Assembly (NCBI RefSeq): GCF_038396765.1
Contig: NZ_CP150096.1
Span: 6,307,001-6,371,000, forward strand
From: Chitinophaga caseinilytica
GTDB taxonomy: Bacteria; Bacteroidota; Bacteroidia; Chitinophagales; Chitinophagaceae
Length of the DNA stretch: 64,000 nucleotides
Direction of reading: 5' to 3'
Of the stretch, positions 55,966 through 64,000 are shown one piece after another (position 1 is the stretch's first letter; each line of letters opens with the position of its first letter). The notes beneath the pieces are model-generated. The model had not been told where the DNA came from, searched no databases, and worked only from the letters and a program-made list of their open reading frames with translations. Made by a program: the position numbers and the translations under genes.

Positions 55966-58900
55966 ATGAAAAAAACACTATACCTCCTCTTATTTATGAT
56001 ATCGGCCACCATCGGAAGTTACGCGCAGAGCGGGCTTTCGGGGATCAACTACCAGGCGGTGGCCCGAAATAGCAATGGTACCGTATTGGCCAACCAGGCG
56101 GTGAGCGTCCGGTTTTCCGTACGCGGTGGCGGTCCGAACGGCGCCGTGCAATACCAGGAAACGCATAATACCGCCACCAATGCCATCGGCCTGTTTACGT
56201 TGCAGGTGGGGCGCGGTACGCCCGTGACCGGTACTTTCGCCGGTGTGCCCTGGGGCAACGCCAACCAGTTCCTTCAAGTGGAAGTGAATACGGGCGGTGG
56301 TTTCCAGACATTGGGCACCAACCAGCTCATGAGCGTTCCCTTCGCACAATTCGCTGCGAACGGTAATCCTGGCCCTGCCGGTCCGCAAGGGCCTGCCGGG
56401 CCTGCGGGACCTGTGGGCGCTATTGGCCCTGTAGGGCCTGTTGGGCCGATCGGGCCTGCGGGCGCACAAGGGCCTGTTGGAGCCGCCGGACCGGTTGGGC
56501 CCATTGGGCCGATCGGACCTGCGGGTGCTGTAGGGCCTGCCGGGCCTGTGGGCGCGGCCGGACCCGTTGGGCCAGTTGGGCCGATAGGGCCTGCAGGCGC
56601 TGTTGGCCCCGCCGGGCCTGTGGGCGCGGCCGGACCGGTTGGGCCCATTGGGCCGATCGGACCTGCAGGCGCTGTTGGCCCCGCCGGGCCTGTGGGCGCG
56701 GCCGGACCGGTTGGGCCCATTGGACCGATCGGACCTGCGGGTGCTGTAGGGCCTGCCGGGCCTGTGGGCGCGGCCGGACCGGTTGGGCCCATTGGGCCGA
56801 TCGGACCTGCTGGCGCTGTTGGCCCCGCCGGGCCTGTTGGGCCTGCTGGCCCTGCCGGTGCAGTTGGGGCGATGGGCCCTGCCGGACCGATCGGGCCGAT
56901 TGGACCCGCCGGGCCTGTTGGCCCTGCCGGACCTGCGGGCGACATCAACGGTGTAGCTGCAGGCGGATCGCTCAGCGGAACCTATCCCAATCCAACTATC
57001 GCCAACAATGCAGTAGGCACCACGCAAGTGGCGGATGGCTCCATCACCCTTCCCAAACTCGCCCCGGGAGTGATTCCGACGAGCCTGCCTCCGAATGGGG
57101 CCGCAGGTGGCGACCTGGGTGGAAACTATCCTAACCCCAACGTAGCCAAAATCCAGACCGTACCCGTATCCAATGCGGTGCCGGCAGCAGGACAGGTTTT
57201 AAAATTCGATGGCGTGAGCTGGACGCCGGCGGCAGATAATGCCGGTGGCGGCGGGCTTACGCTCCCCTATGCTGCGGTCGAAAACAATGCGGCTACGCTG
57301 TTTTCCATCACGAATAACGGTGACGGCTCTTCGCTGGAAGGCGTGAACAACACGGCCACCAGCAATATCGCAGCGATACGCGGAATTGTTTCATCGGCTG
57401 CGCCGGGCGGATTTTCCTCAGCGGTCAGAGGTATTAATAATGGTACCGGTGGCCTCGGGGTTGGCGTGTATGGATCGCAGAACGGTTCCGGCTGGGGCGT
57501 TTACGGTACTACCCCGAATGGTTTGGGCGTATACGGCAACGCGTCGGCAAACGGTTACGGTGTATATGCCAACAGCAATACCGGCACCGGTTTACAGGCA
57601 ACGAGCAACAACGGCATTCCCGCCAGTCTGTCTATCTTCAATAACTCAAACAACAACAACGTACTGGCGGCAAATACCGTCGGCAACGGCACTGTTATCA
57701 ATGTAACGACAACGGGAAATGGCGCTGGCGTAAGAGCTTCTACCGGTGCGGGTTTCGCCATACATGGCATCACCAGTTCAGTATCCAGTGCGGGTGTGAT
57801 AGGTGATAACAACGGCGGCGGTGAAGCCGTAGTTGGCCGTACCACCAGCGACATCGCCGGTGCGGTAGTGGGCAGGAACGATGGCGGTGGATATGGTGTG
57901 CGCGGGTTCATATCTACCAGTACTGCAGGAACGGCTGTAGGTGTGTTGGGACAGGTGGGCCTGAACAACAGTACCGGCCGCGCGGGACGATTCGAAAACT
58001 TCAACAATACCAATACCACCGGCAATACGCTGGAAGTGGAAACCAACGGTAATGGCAATATCCCGGACAATACGCAGGGCAATGCCGCGTCTTTCCTGGT
58101 CGACAATACGAACAGTGTAGCCGCCGCCGTGAGAGGCGAAGTGAAAACGATCTTCGGCAACTTCGGCGCCGCGGGTATCTTCGGGATATCTTCCGGAACG
58201 GGAGGTTTTGCGGGATTGTTCCATTCGTCTAACCCTTCCGGCAATGGTGCGGCACTGGTTTCTATCCAGGACGGCAACGGCAACGCGATCACCGCCAATG
58301 CCAGCAAAGATGGCAATGCGGTGGAAGCAAATATCGACGGAGGCGGCAACGCCCTCTATGCATGGGTCCCTTCTTTTGCGACCGGCCGCGCGGGACGGTT
58401 CGAAATTTTCAATGAAGACAATACCAGCAATGTGATCTCGGCAAAAACCGTAGGTAACGGTATCGCCGGGAACTTTATGGTGGACAGGGTGACCGGGACT
58501 TCCGCGGCGGTAAGGGGGAAGTGAATTCCCAGTTCGCCAACTTCGGCACTGCGGGCATTTACGGGATTTCTTCCGGGACCGGTGGTTTTGCGGGCCTGTT
58601 CCATGCGAGCAATCCCGCGGGGAATGGCCCGGCGCTCATTGCGATCGCGGATGGTAACGGTAACGGTATCACAGCGAACGCGTCCAATACCGGCGACGGG
58701 GTGGAAACCACGGCAGACGGGACAGGTAGCGCCATTTACGCGTGGGTGCCCAACTTCGGGAATGGCCGCGCGGGCAGGCTGGTGAACTACAACACGGGAA
58801 ATACCAATCCTGTATTGACGGTTGAACAACATAGCAATGGCTCCATCGCACTATTCAAATCCGGCAATCCCGGAACAGTGAACGTGGCGCGCATCAACTC

Positions 58901-59357
58901 TGCCGGCCGCGGTTTCTTCAATGGCGGAACGCAGAACAGCGGCGCCGACCTTGCCGAGGCATTTGACGTGGAAGGCGCCATGAGCGCATATGAGCCAGGC
59001 GATGTGATGGTCATTTCCACCAGCAGCGACCGCAAAATGGAAAAATCATCCGAAGCCTATTCTACCCTGGTAGCCGGCGTTTACGCCACCAAGCCGGGCG
59101 TTTTGCTGACAGAACAGGAAGGTGTGGAAGATGTGACCGATCAAGTACCCGTGGGCGTTGTGGGCGTTATCCCCACCAAAGTCTGCGACGAAGGCGGCCC
59201 TATCCGCCGCGGCGACCTGCTCGTTACTTCCAGCAAAGCCGGATATGCCATGAAGGCCGACCCGAAGAAACTGCAACATGGCCAGATCCTCGGAAAAGCC
59301 CTCCAGGAACTGACTTCCGGTACCGGAAAGATCAAGGTGCTCGTGAATGTGAAATAG
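55966..59357 (+). CDS. Collagen-like secreted fibre protein, copy 1, apparent frameshift
   Basis: With one G added to the G5 run at 58514-58518 the two open parts (to 58524, and 58521-59357) form one ~1,130-residue protein; the break falls inside a repeat, restoring [15 protein letters not shown]. Layout: signal peptide; a beta-rich domain (about 25-130, [40 protein letters not shown]); 65 uninterrupted Gly-X-Y triplets (56362-56946); a PNP-type linker ([33 protein letters not shown]); many Gly/Asn-rich repeats ([14 protein letters not shown]); and a C-terminal cap ([29 protein letters not shown]). The cap resembles the end domain of large bacterial fibre proteins. Triplets are mostly GPV, GPA, GPI and GAA in an eight-triplet repeat unit. 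Probably a surface fibre or adhesin. Confidence 0.85.
56362..56946 (+). repeat. Collagen Gly-X-Y tract, copy 1 (72-bp unit)
   Basis: 65 triplets. The core is five rounds of an eight-triplet unit ([18 protein letters not shown] plus GPVGAA). DNA repeats show scattered silent changes between units. Confidence 0.9.
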
Positions 59358-59866
59358 TTTTTTTCATCCCGATATAAACCGTACGAAAACATTTTTGACG
59401 AGAGCAAGGGTATATGTATGGTTTTGTGTATGGCTGCCTCTTCTGGGGCAGCCTCTTTTTCGCTTTCTTTTTTTATGATTCGTCCAATGTCATTCATTGT
59501 TAATTTTTTATCTTACGTTTCGATTGGAGCTATCTATACTTACGGAATACGATACCCCCAGATCTTCCCCCATACTTAACCATCTTTGTTGAAAGGACGC
59601 GATGCAGCCCTGGCTGCGCCTATTTACCTTCCCGCCTATACGAAATCATTGATTTGAATGTGAGAGCGCATGCCCGGATGGGGCCTGTCCATTTTATCCG
59701 ATTACCACTGAAAGCTGCCGTTAGCACCGGAACCATTTCAACCGTCTTCGCAATTACTTTTTGAACCCTGTGATTTGATGTCTGTCCCAGCCTCGAAATG
59801 GCGAAGCCATGCCATCCTTTCAGATCGCACAACCCAGTATTCATAACCCTTTGATATCCGATCTTT
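59358..59866. other. Spacer between cassette 1 and cassette 2
   Basis: About 500 bases. It starts with the terminator described below. I see no coding frame or promoter I can support in the rest. Confidence 0.4.
59432..59460 (+). terminator. Terminator of cassette 1
   Basis: GGCTGCC (59432-59438) pairs with GGCAGCC (59447-59453) and is followed by TCTTTTT. Confidence 0.8.
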
Positions 59867-60373
59867 ATGAAGTCAAATTCTACGAAACACCTCTTATTGG
59901 CTATGTTCCTGGCCATATCGTGGCTGCCGGCCCGTTCGCAGCTGGTACTGGTCAGGCAGGTGGCCGCCTCCTCAGGAGGGTCCGGCATCATCGGCGGCAT
60001 CCAGTTCGATTACACCATCGGTGAAGCCGCCATTACACCACTGGCCGCGGGGCCCATCCTGCTCACGCAGGGGTTCCAGCAGCCGGAGATCGTGCCGCCC
60101 CTGGCCCCGGGGAGCAATCCCATCCTGGATTTCTCACTGTACCCCAACCCGGCACTCACCACCTTCAAGGTCCAGTTCAGCCTCCTGAACAATGCCACCG
60201 TCACCTTCCTGCTCATGAACACAGCTGGACAGGTCATGTACCAGGACGTACGTAATTACGCACCGGGCAAGGTCGTCATCCCGACTTCCGTCGACAAACT
60301 GGCATCCGGTATTTATACCGTCATCCTGAAGGTCAACCAGTTCGTTTTCACCGAAAAACTAATTGTTCAATAG
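59867..60373 (+). CDS. Small secreted protein with T9SS type A sorting domain, copy 2
   Basis: A 168-residue protein that differs from copy 1 only at the start (KSNSTKHLLLAM against KHISTKHLLLAM). Everything from about codon 12 onward has the same residues. At DNA level the first ~45 bases differ by several silent changes, but the rest is nearly identical. It has the same signal, GEAAITPL/LLTQGFQQPE segment and YPNP...KLIVQ sorting domain. See the finding on gene conversion. Confidence 0.85.
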   Translation: MKSNSTKHLLLAMFLAISWLPARSQLVLVRQVAASSGGSGIIGGIQFDYTIGEAAITPLAAGPILLTQGFQQPEIVPPLAPGSNPILDFSLYPNPALTTFKVQFSLLNNATVTFLLMNTAGQVMYQDVRNYAPGKVVIPTSVDKLASGIYTVILKVNQFVFTEKLIVQ

Positions 60374-60389
60374 CCTAAAACGGTTTAAC

Positions 60390-61550
60390 ATGAACCACCT
60401 CAAAACCATCCTCCTTCTGGCGGGAATGCTGGCGGTACGCCCGTTGATGGCACAGAAAACCGCCCAGCAGCCTCTTAACGTTGGCGGCTCATTCCTGCTC
60501 ATCAACCCCGATGCCAGGAGCAACGCAACCGGCGGCGCCGTCACCGGCCTGGAGCCCGACGCCAACGCCATCTACGCCAACGCAGCCAAGCTCCCGTTCG
60601 CGGGTGACTGGGGCGCCAGCGTTTCCTACTCCCCCTGGATGTGGGACCTCCTCGACAAAAAAACCCACATGGCCTTCGTTTCCGGGTTCAAAACATTCGG
60701 GGAACAGCAGAGCCTCGGGGCCGCCGTCAAATATTTCAACTACGGCGATGTCACTTTCCGGGACGAGAACGGCATGGTCCTCCAGCAGTACAAGCCCCGA
60801 GAATATGCCGTCGACCTTTCCTACGGCAGGAAGCTCGGCAGCCAGTTCGCCCTCGCCGTCACCGGGCGGTACATCCGCTCCGAGCTCGGCAACGGTACCT
60901 ACAACGGGCAGCTGCAGAAACCCGCATCCGCAGTGGCAGGGGATATCAGTCTCTATTCCCAGGGATATGCCAACCATATCGAAGGCAATAACCGCTGGGC
61001 ATGGGGCGTCAGCTTCACCAACATCGGCACCAAGCTGTCTTACACCGACGACGTAGGATCCAAGACCTTCCTGCCCATGAACCTCCGCATCGGCGGCGGA
61101 TACACTTTCGTGCGGACGGAAGACCACAAGTTCACGCTCGCCGTTGACGTCAACAAGCTCCTCGTCCCCACCCCTCCCATCTACAAACTCGACCCCGACG
61201 GTAACCCCACCGGCGAGATCGAAAAAGGCAAAGACCCCGACAGGAGCGTGGTGGAATCCATCTTCACCTCCTTCAGCGATGCGCCGGGAGGGTTCCGGGA
61301 AGAAGTCAGCGAGTTCTCCTTTGCGGGAGGCATCGAATACGCCTACCAGAACAACTTCTTCGTGCGGACGGGCTACTTCTACGAAGACCCCGCCAAAGGC
61401 AACCGGCAGCAGTTCTCGGCGGGCTTCGGCGTGAGGGTGCAGGGCTTCCAGCTCGACTTCGCCTACCTCGTGCCCACCGGTGGAAGCCTCCGCCAGCGCA
61501 AGAGCATGAACTTCACCATTATGTACACTCCTTTCAGGGATAACAGATAA
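60390..61550 (+). CDS. porV: T9SS outer-membrane protein PorV, copy 2
   Basis: A 386-residue protein with one residue changed from copy 1 (GAAVKYF for GASVKYF near residue 114). Silent base changes are few and scattered. It has the same hallmark segments (NKLLVPTPP, SFSDAPGGFREEVSE). Two porV genes this similar, 6,100 bases apart, could recombine. ATG 60390 is chosen as for copy 1. Confidence 0.93.
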   Translation: MNHLKTILLLAGMLAVRPLMAQKTAQQPLNVGGSFLLINPDARSNATGGAVTGLEPDANAIYANAAKLPFAGDWGASVSYSPWMWDLLDKKTHMAFVSGFKTFGEQQSLGAAVKYFNYGDVTFRDENGMVLQQYKPREYAVDLSYGRKLGSQFALAVTGRYIRSELGNGTYNGQLQKPASAVAGDISLYSQGYANHIEGNNRWAWGVSFTNIGTKLSYTDDVGSKTFLPMNLRIGGGYTFVRTEDHKFTLAVDVNKLLVPTPPIYKLDPDGNPTGEIEKGKDPDRSVVESIFTSFSDAPGGFREEVSEFSFAGGIEYAYQNNFFVRTGYFYEDPAKGNRQQFSAGFGVRVQGFQLDFAYLVPTGGSLRQRKSMNFTIMYTPFRDNR

Positions 61551-61586
61551 CCGAAACCTTTCTTTTCAATGATAAATCACCTATCC

Positions 61587-62006
61587 ATGTACAGATTATT
61601 CATACTCACTTCCCTCCTGCTGCTCACCGGGTTTGCCGGAGCATACGCCCAAAAAGCGCCGGACGACGGCCGAAGCCTTAAGGAACGGCTTTTCAAGGAA
61701 GGCATCCCCAAAACGATCAAAACCCAAACAACCAAATCTCCGGAAGCTGCCATCACCAGCAAACAGGCTTTGCGGCAACACATTTTCCCCGGCAGTCCAT
61801 CGGCCCCGGCGACTACGTTCAAAAAGAGCCAGTCCCAAAGCAAGAATGCAGGTGGAACACAGCTTCCGTCCAGCGCATCAGGCGCGGACGCTGCGAAAAA
61901 AGAAAGCGTTAAAGCAGCAGCGGTGAAGCCCGTTGACCTCAATGCGCAAGGCAAGGAACCTTCGCTTCACTATGAGAAAGCCAAAGTAAATACCCCTAAA
62001 AACTGA
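61587..62006 (+). CDS. Small exported protein with conserved tail, copy 2
   Basis: ATG 61587 gives a clean signal peptide ([20 protein letters not shown]); an in-frame ATG 18 bases upstream would add six residues before it. The 139-residue product shares with copy 1 the [10 protein letters not shown] motif and the end [16 protein letters not shown]...KN, while the middle has diverged. This contrasts with the almost invariant porV next door. Role unknown; see copy 1. Confidence 0.7.
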   Translation: MYRLFILTSLLLLTGFAGAYAQKAPDDGRSLKERLFKEGIPKTIKTQTTKSPEAAITSKQALRQHIFPGSPSAPATTFKKSQSQSKNAGGTQLPSSASGADAAKKESVKAAAVKPVDLNAQGKEPSLHYEKAKVNTPKN

Positions 62007-62011
62007 GCACG

Positions 62012-64000
62012 ATGAAGAAAACGTTATTCACCATATTCATTTGCATGACGATCGCGCTGGGCAGTTACGCCCAGTCGGGCCTGTCGGGCATCAATTACCA
62101 GGCAGTTGCGCGCAACAGTAACGGCACTGTGCTGGCGAACCAGGCGGTAAGCGTCCGGTTTTCCGTACGCGGTGGCGGCCCTAACGGCGCCGTGCAATAC
62201 CAGGAAACGCATAATACGGCCACCAATGCCATCGGCCTGTTTACGTTGCAGGTGGGGCGTGGTACGCCCGTGACCGGTACTTTCGCCGGTGTGCCCTGGG
62301 GCAACGCCAACCAGTTCCTTCAGGTGGAAGTGAATACGGGCGGTGGGTTCCAGACATTAGGCACCAACCAGCTCATGAGCGTTCCCTTCGCACAATTCGC
62401 TGCGAACGGTAATCCGGGCCCTGCCGGTCCGCAAGGGCCTGCCGGGCCTGTTGGACCGGTAGGCGCTATTGGGCCTGTGGGGCCTGCCGGCGCTACCGGG
62501 CCCGCCGGAGCACAAGGGCCAGCGGGACCGGTTGGGCCGATCGGGCCAACCGGCGCTGACGGAGCGGTTGGGCCAGTAGGGCCTGCCGGGCCGGTGGGTG
62601 CAGCCGGGCCCGTTGGACCTGTGGGGCCGATCGGGCCTGCGGGTGCTGTAGGGCCTGTTGGCCCCGTGGGTGCGGCCGGGCCAGTTGGGCCCGTTGGGCC
62701 GGCGGGTGCTGATGGAGCCGTTGGGCCACAAGGGCCCGTTGGACCTGCAGGGCCTGTGGGTGCCGCTGGTGCTGACGGAGCCGTTGGACCACAAGGGCCT
62801 GTTGGGCCTGCTGGTGCAGTAGGTGCCGCTGGCCCTCAAGGCCCTGTTGGGCCTGCTGGCGCTGCCGGTGCTGATGGAGCTGTTGGGCCGCAAGGGCCTG
62901 CCGGCCCTGCCGGAGCGGTTGGCGCCGCCGGGCCACAAGGCCCCGTTGGGCCTGCTGGCGCTGCCGGTGCAGACGGAGCTGTTGGGCCACAAGGCCCCGT
63001 TGGGCCTGCTGGCGCTGCCGGTGCAGACGGAGCTGTTGGGCCTCAAGGACCTGCGGGACCAGTGGGGGCCGCCGGGCCGCAAGGCCCCGTTGGGCCTGCT
63101 GGCGCAGCCGGTGCAGACGGAGCCGTAGGGCCTCAAGGGCCTGCGGGACCTGTGGGAGCCGCCGGGCCACAAGGCCCCGTTGGGCCTGCTGGCGCTACCG
63201 GTGCTGACGGAGCCGTTGGGCCTCAAGGGCCTGCGGGACCAATTGGCCCCATCGGCCCCTCCGGACCTGCCGGGCCGCAAGGCCCTGCCGGAGACATTAA
63301 CGGCGTTGCTGCAGGCGGATCGCTCAGCGGAACTTATCCCAATCCCACCATCGCAAACGACGCAGTAGGTACTACGCAAGTGGCGGATGGTTCCATCACC
63401 CTTCCCAAACTCGCGGCAGGAGTGATCCCTACGAGCTTGCCTCCGAATGGCGCAGCAGGCGGCGATCTCGGTGGAACTTATCCCAATCCCATCGTCGCAA
63501 AGATCCAGGCCACACCGGTTTCCAATACGGCACCGGTAGCCGGTCAGGTATTGAAATACGATGGCGTAAACTGGATACCTTCGGCGGATAATGCCGGTGG
63601 TGGCGGGCTTACGCTCCCTTACTCGGCGGTCGAAAACAATGCGGCCACGCTGTTTTCCATCACGAACAATGGAGATGGCACCTCGCTGGAAGGTGTTAAC
63701 AATACAACTACATCCAATATTGCTACGGTGCGTGGGGTTGTTTCTCCGGAGTCGCCGGGTGGTTTCTCGTCCGGTGTTCGCGGTATCAATAATGGTACGG
63801 GTGGCCTGGGGATTGGTGTCTGGGGATCGCAGAATGGTTCCGGATGGGGTGTTTACGGCTCTACCCCTAATGGGTTGGGCGTTTATGGAAACGCTTCCGC
63901 AAACGGATATGGCGTATATGCCAATAGCAATACCGGGACAGGGCTCAATGCTACCAGCAACAATGGCATTCCCGCCAACTTCTCCATCTTTAATAATTCG
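62012..64000 (+). CDS. Collagen-like secreted fibre protein, copy 2 (partial, runs off the window)
   Basis: Open from ATG 62012 to the window edge, 663 codons. Same plan as copy 1: signal peptide ([20 protein letters not shown]), the [20 protein letters not shown] domain, then Gly-X-Y. Here 99 uninterrupted triplets (62408-63298) are made of units like [18 protein letters not shown] (six triplets), with Asp and Gln in places, so the region is more polar than in copy 1. The PNP-type linker ([20 protein letters not shown]) and the start of the Gly/Asn-rich repeats follow. No frameshift was seen in the part present. Confidence 0.88.
   Translation, partial: MKKTLFTIFICMTIALGSYAQSGLSGINYQAVARNSNGTVLANQAVSVRFSVRGGGPNGAVQYQETHNTATNAIGLFTLQVGRGTPVTGTFAGVPWGNANQFLQVEVNTGGGFQTLGTNQLMSVPFAQFAANGNPGPAGPQGPAGPVGPVGAIGPVGPAGATGPAGAQGPAGPVGPIGPTGADGAVGPVGPAGPVGAAGPVGPVGPIGPAGAVGPVGPVGAAGPVGPVGPAGADGAVGPQGPVGPAGPVGAAGADGAVGPQGPVGPAGAVGAAGPQGPVGPAGAAGADGAVGPQGPAGPAGAVGAAGPQGPVGPAGAAGADGAVGPQGPVGPAGAAGADGAVGPQGPAGPVGAAGPQGPVGPAGAAGADGAVGPQGPAGPVGAAGPQGPVGPAGATGADGAVGPQGPAGPIGPIGPSGPAGPQGPAGDINGVAAGGSLSGTYPNPTIANDAVGTTQVADGSITLPKLAAGVIPTSLPPNGAAGGDLGGTYPNPIVAKIQATPVSNTAPVAGQVLKYDGVNWIPSADNAGGGGLTLPYSAVENNAATLFSITNNGDGTSLEGVNNTTTSNIATVRGVVSPESPGGFSSGVRGINNGTGGLGIGVWGSQNGSGWGVYGSTPNGLGVYGNASANGYGVYANSNTGTGLNATSNNGIPANFSIFNNS
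62408..63298 (+). repeat. Collagen Gly-X-Y tract, copy 2 (54-bp unit)
   Basis: 99 triplets. The later part is built from a six-triplet unit ([18 protein letters not shown]), with near-identical neighbouring units around 62940-63040, a sign of recent unit gain or loss. Confidence 0.9.

Noticed and set aside
55990..57027. Long minus-strand open frames opposite the collagen tract of copy 1 (and similar ones at 62357-63379)
   Set aside because: GGN-CCN repeats read as Gly/Pro-rich frames on both strands, so these are shadows. They have no signal peptide, conserved domain or start context.
62823..63128. Plus-strand Leu-rich frame inside the collagen tract of copy 2
   Set aside because: It is a frame-shifted reading of the same repeat (LLGLLALPV units). 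The collagen frame is open throughout.

Overview
The window comes from a chromosome of the Bacteroidota, most likely a Chitinophaga-like member of the Chitinophagaceae. The main reasons are the type IX secretion (T9SS) sorting domains and PorV proteins, promoters with the TAnnTTTG -7 element, start codons without Shine-Dalgarno sequences, a fused alpha/beta 2-oxo acid dehydrogenase E1, and the efp-accB-accC gene order. This assignment is inferred from gene content. No rRNA, tRNA, CRISPR array or insertion sequence was seen.

Layout. Positions 1-6.4 kb hold the 3' end of a probable type III glutamine synthetase, three paralogous exported thioredoxin-fold proteins that share a palindromic upstream site, a helical exported protein and a broken glyoxalase-family gene. 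Positions 6.4-30.5 kb are mostly housekeeping: accC, accB and efp (an Arg32-type EF-P), malate dehydrogenase, YceI, a MarR regulator, four transport or membrane proteins, YebC, a 2-hydroxyacid dehydrogenase, a DinD-like fragment beside a CbpA-type DnaJ, the E1 fusion, a DUF1573 protein, an aminotransferase and carA. Two gene-poor stretches lie here. One (19.6-21.2 kb) carries a 153-bp tandem repeat. The other (26.9-27.7 kb) carries two copies of a probable small structured RNA.

Positions 30.5-47.5 kb, read on the minus strand, are a complete S10-spc-alpha ribosomal protein supercluster from rpsJ to rplQ, including secY, map, infA and rpoA. Several gaps between its genes contain strong stem-loops, two internal promoter-like elements and three perfect DnaA boxes. 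Four unrelated envelope genes (47.6-51.0 kb) separate this cluster from fusA. fusA and rpsJ each have nearly the same promoter.

Positions 53.8-64.0 kb hold the most distinctive content: two tandem copies of a four-gene secretion cassette. Each copy encodes a small T9SS sorting-domain protein, a PorV, a small exported protein ending in Lys-Asn, and a very large collagen-like protein (65 and at least 99 uninterrupted Gly-X-Y triplets). The second collagen gene runs off the window. The first two genes are almost identical between the copies, but the flanking parts are clearly diverged, which suggests gene conversion.

Five genes show single-base frameshifts: a glyoxalase, a thioredoxin-like protein, rplE, a TonB-domain protein and the first collagen gene. 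Four of these are one base short inside a homopolymer run. Because rplE is normally essential, uncorrected sequencing error is the simplest explanation for at least part of the set.
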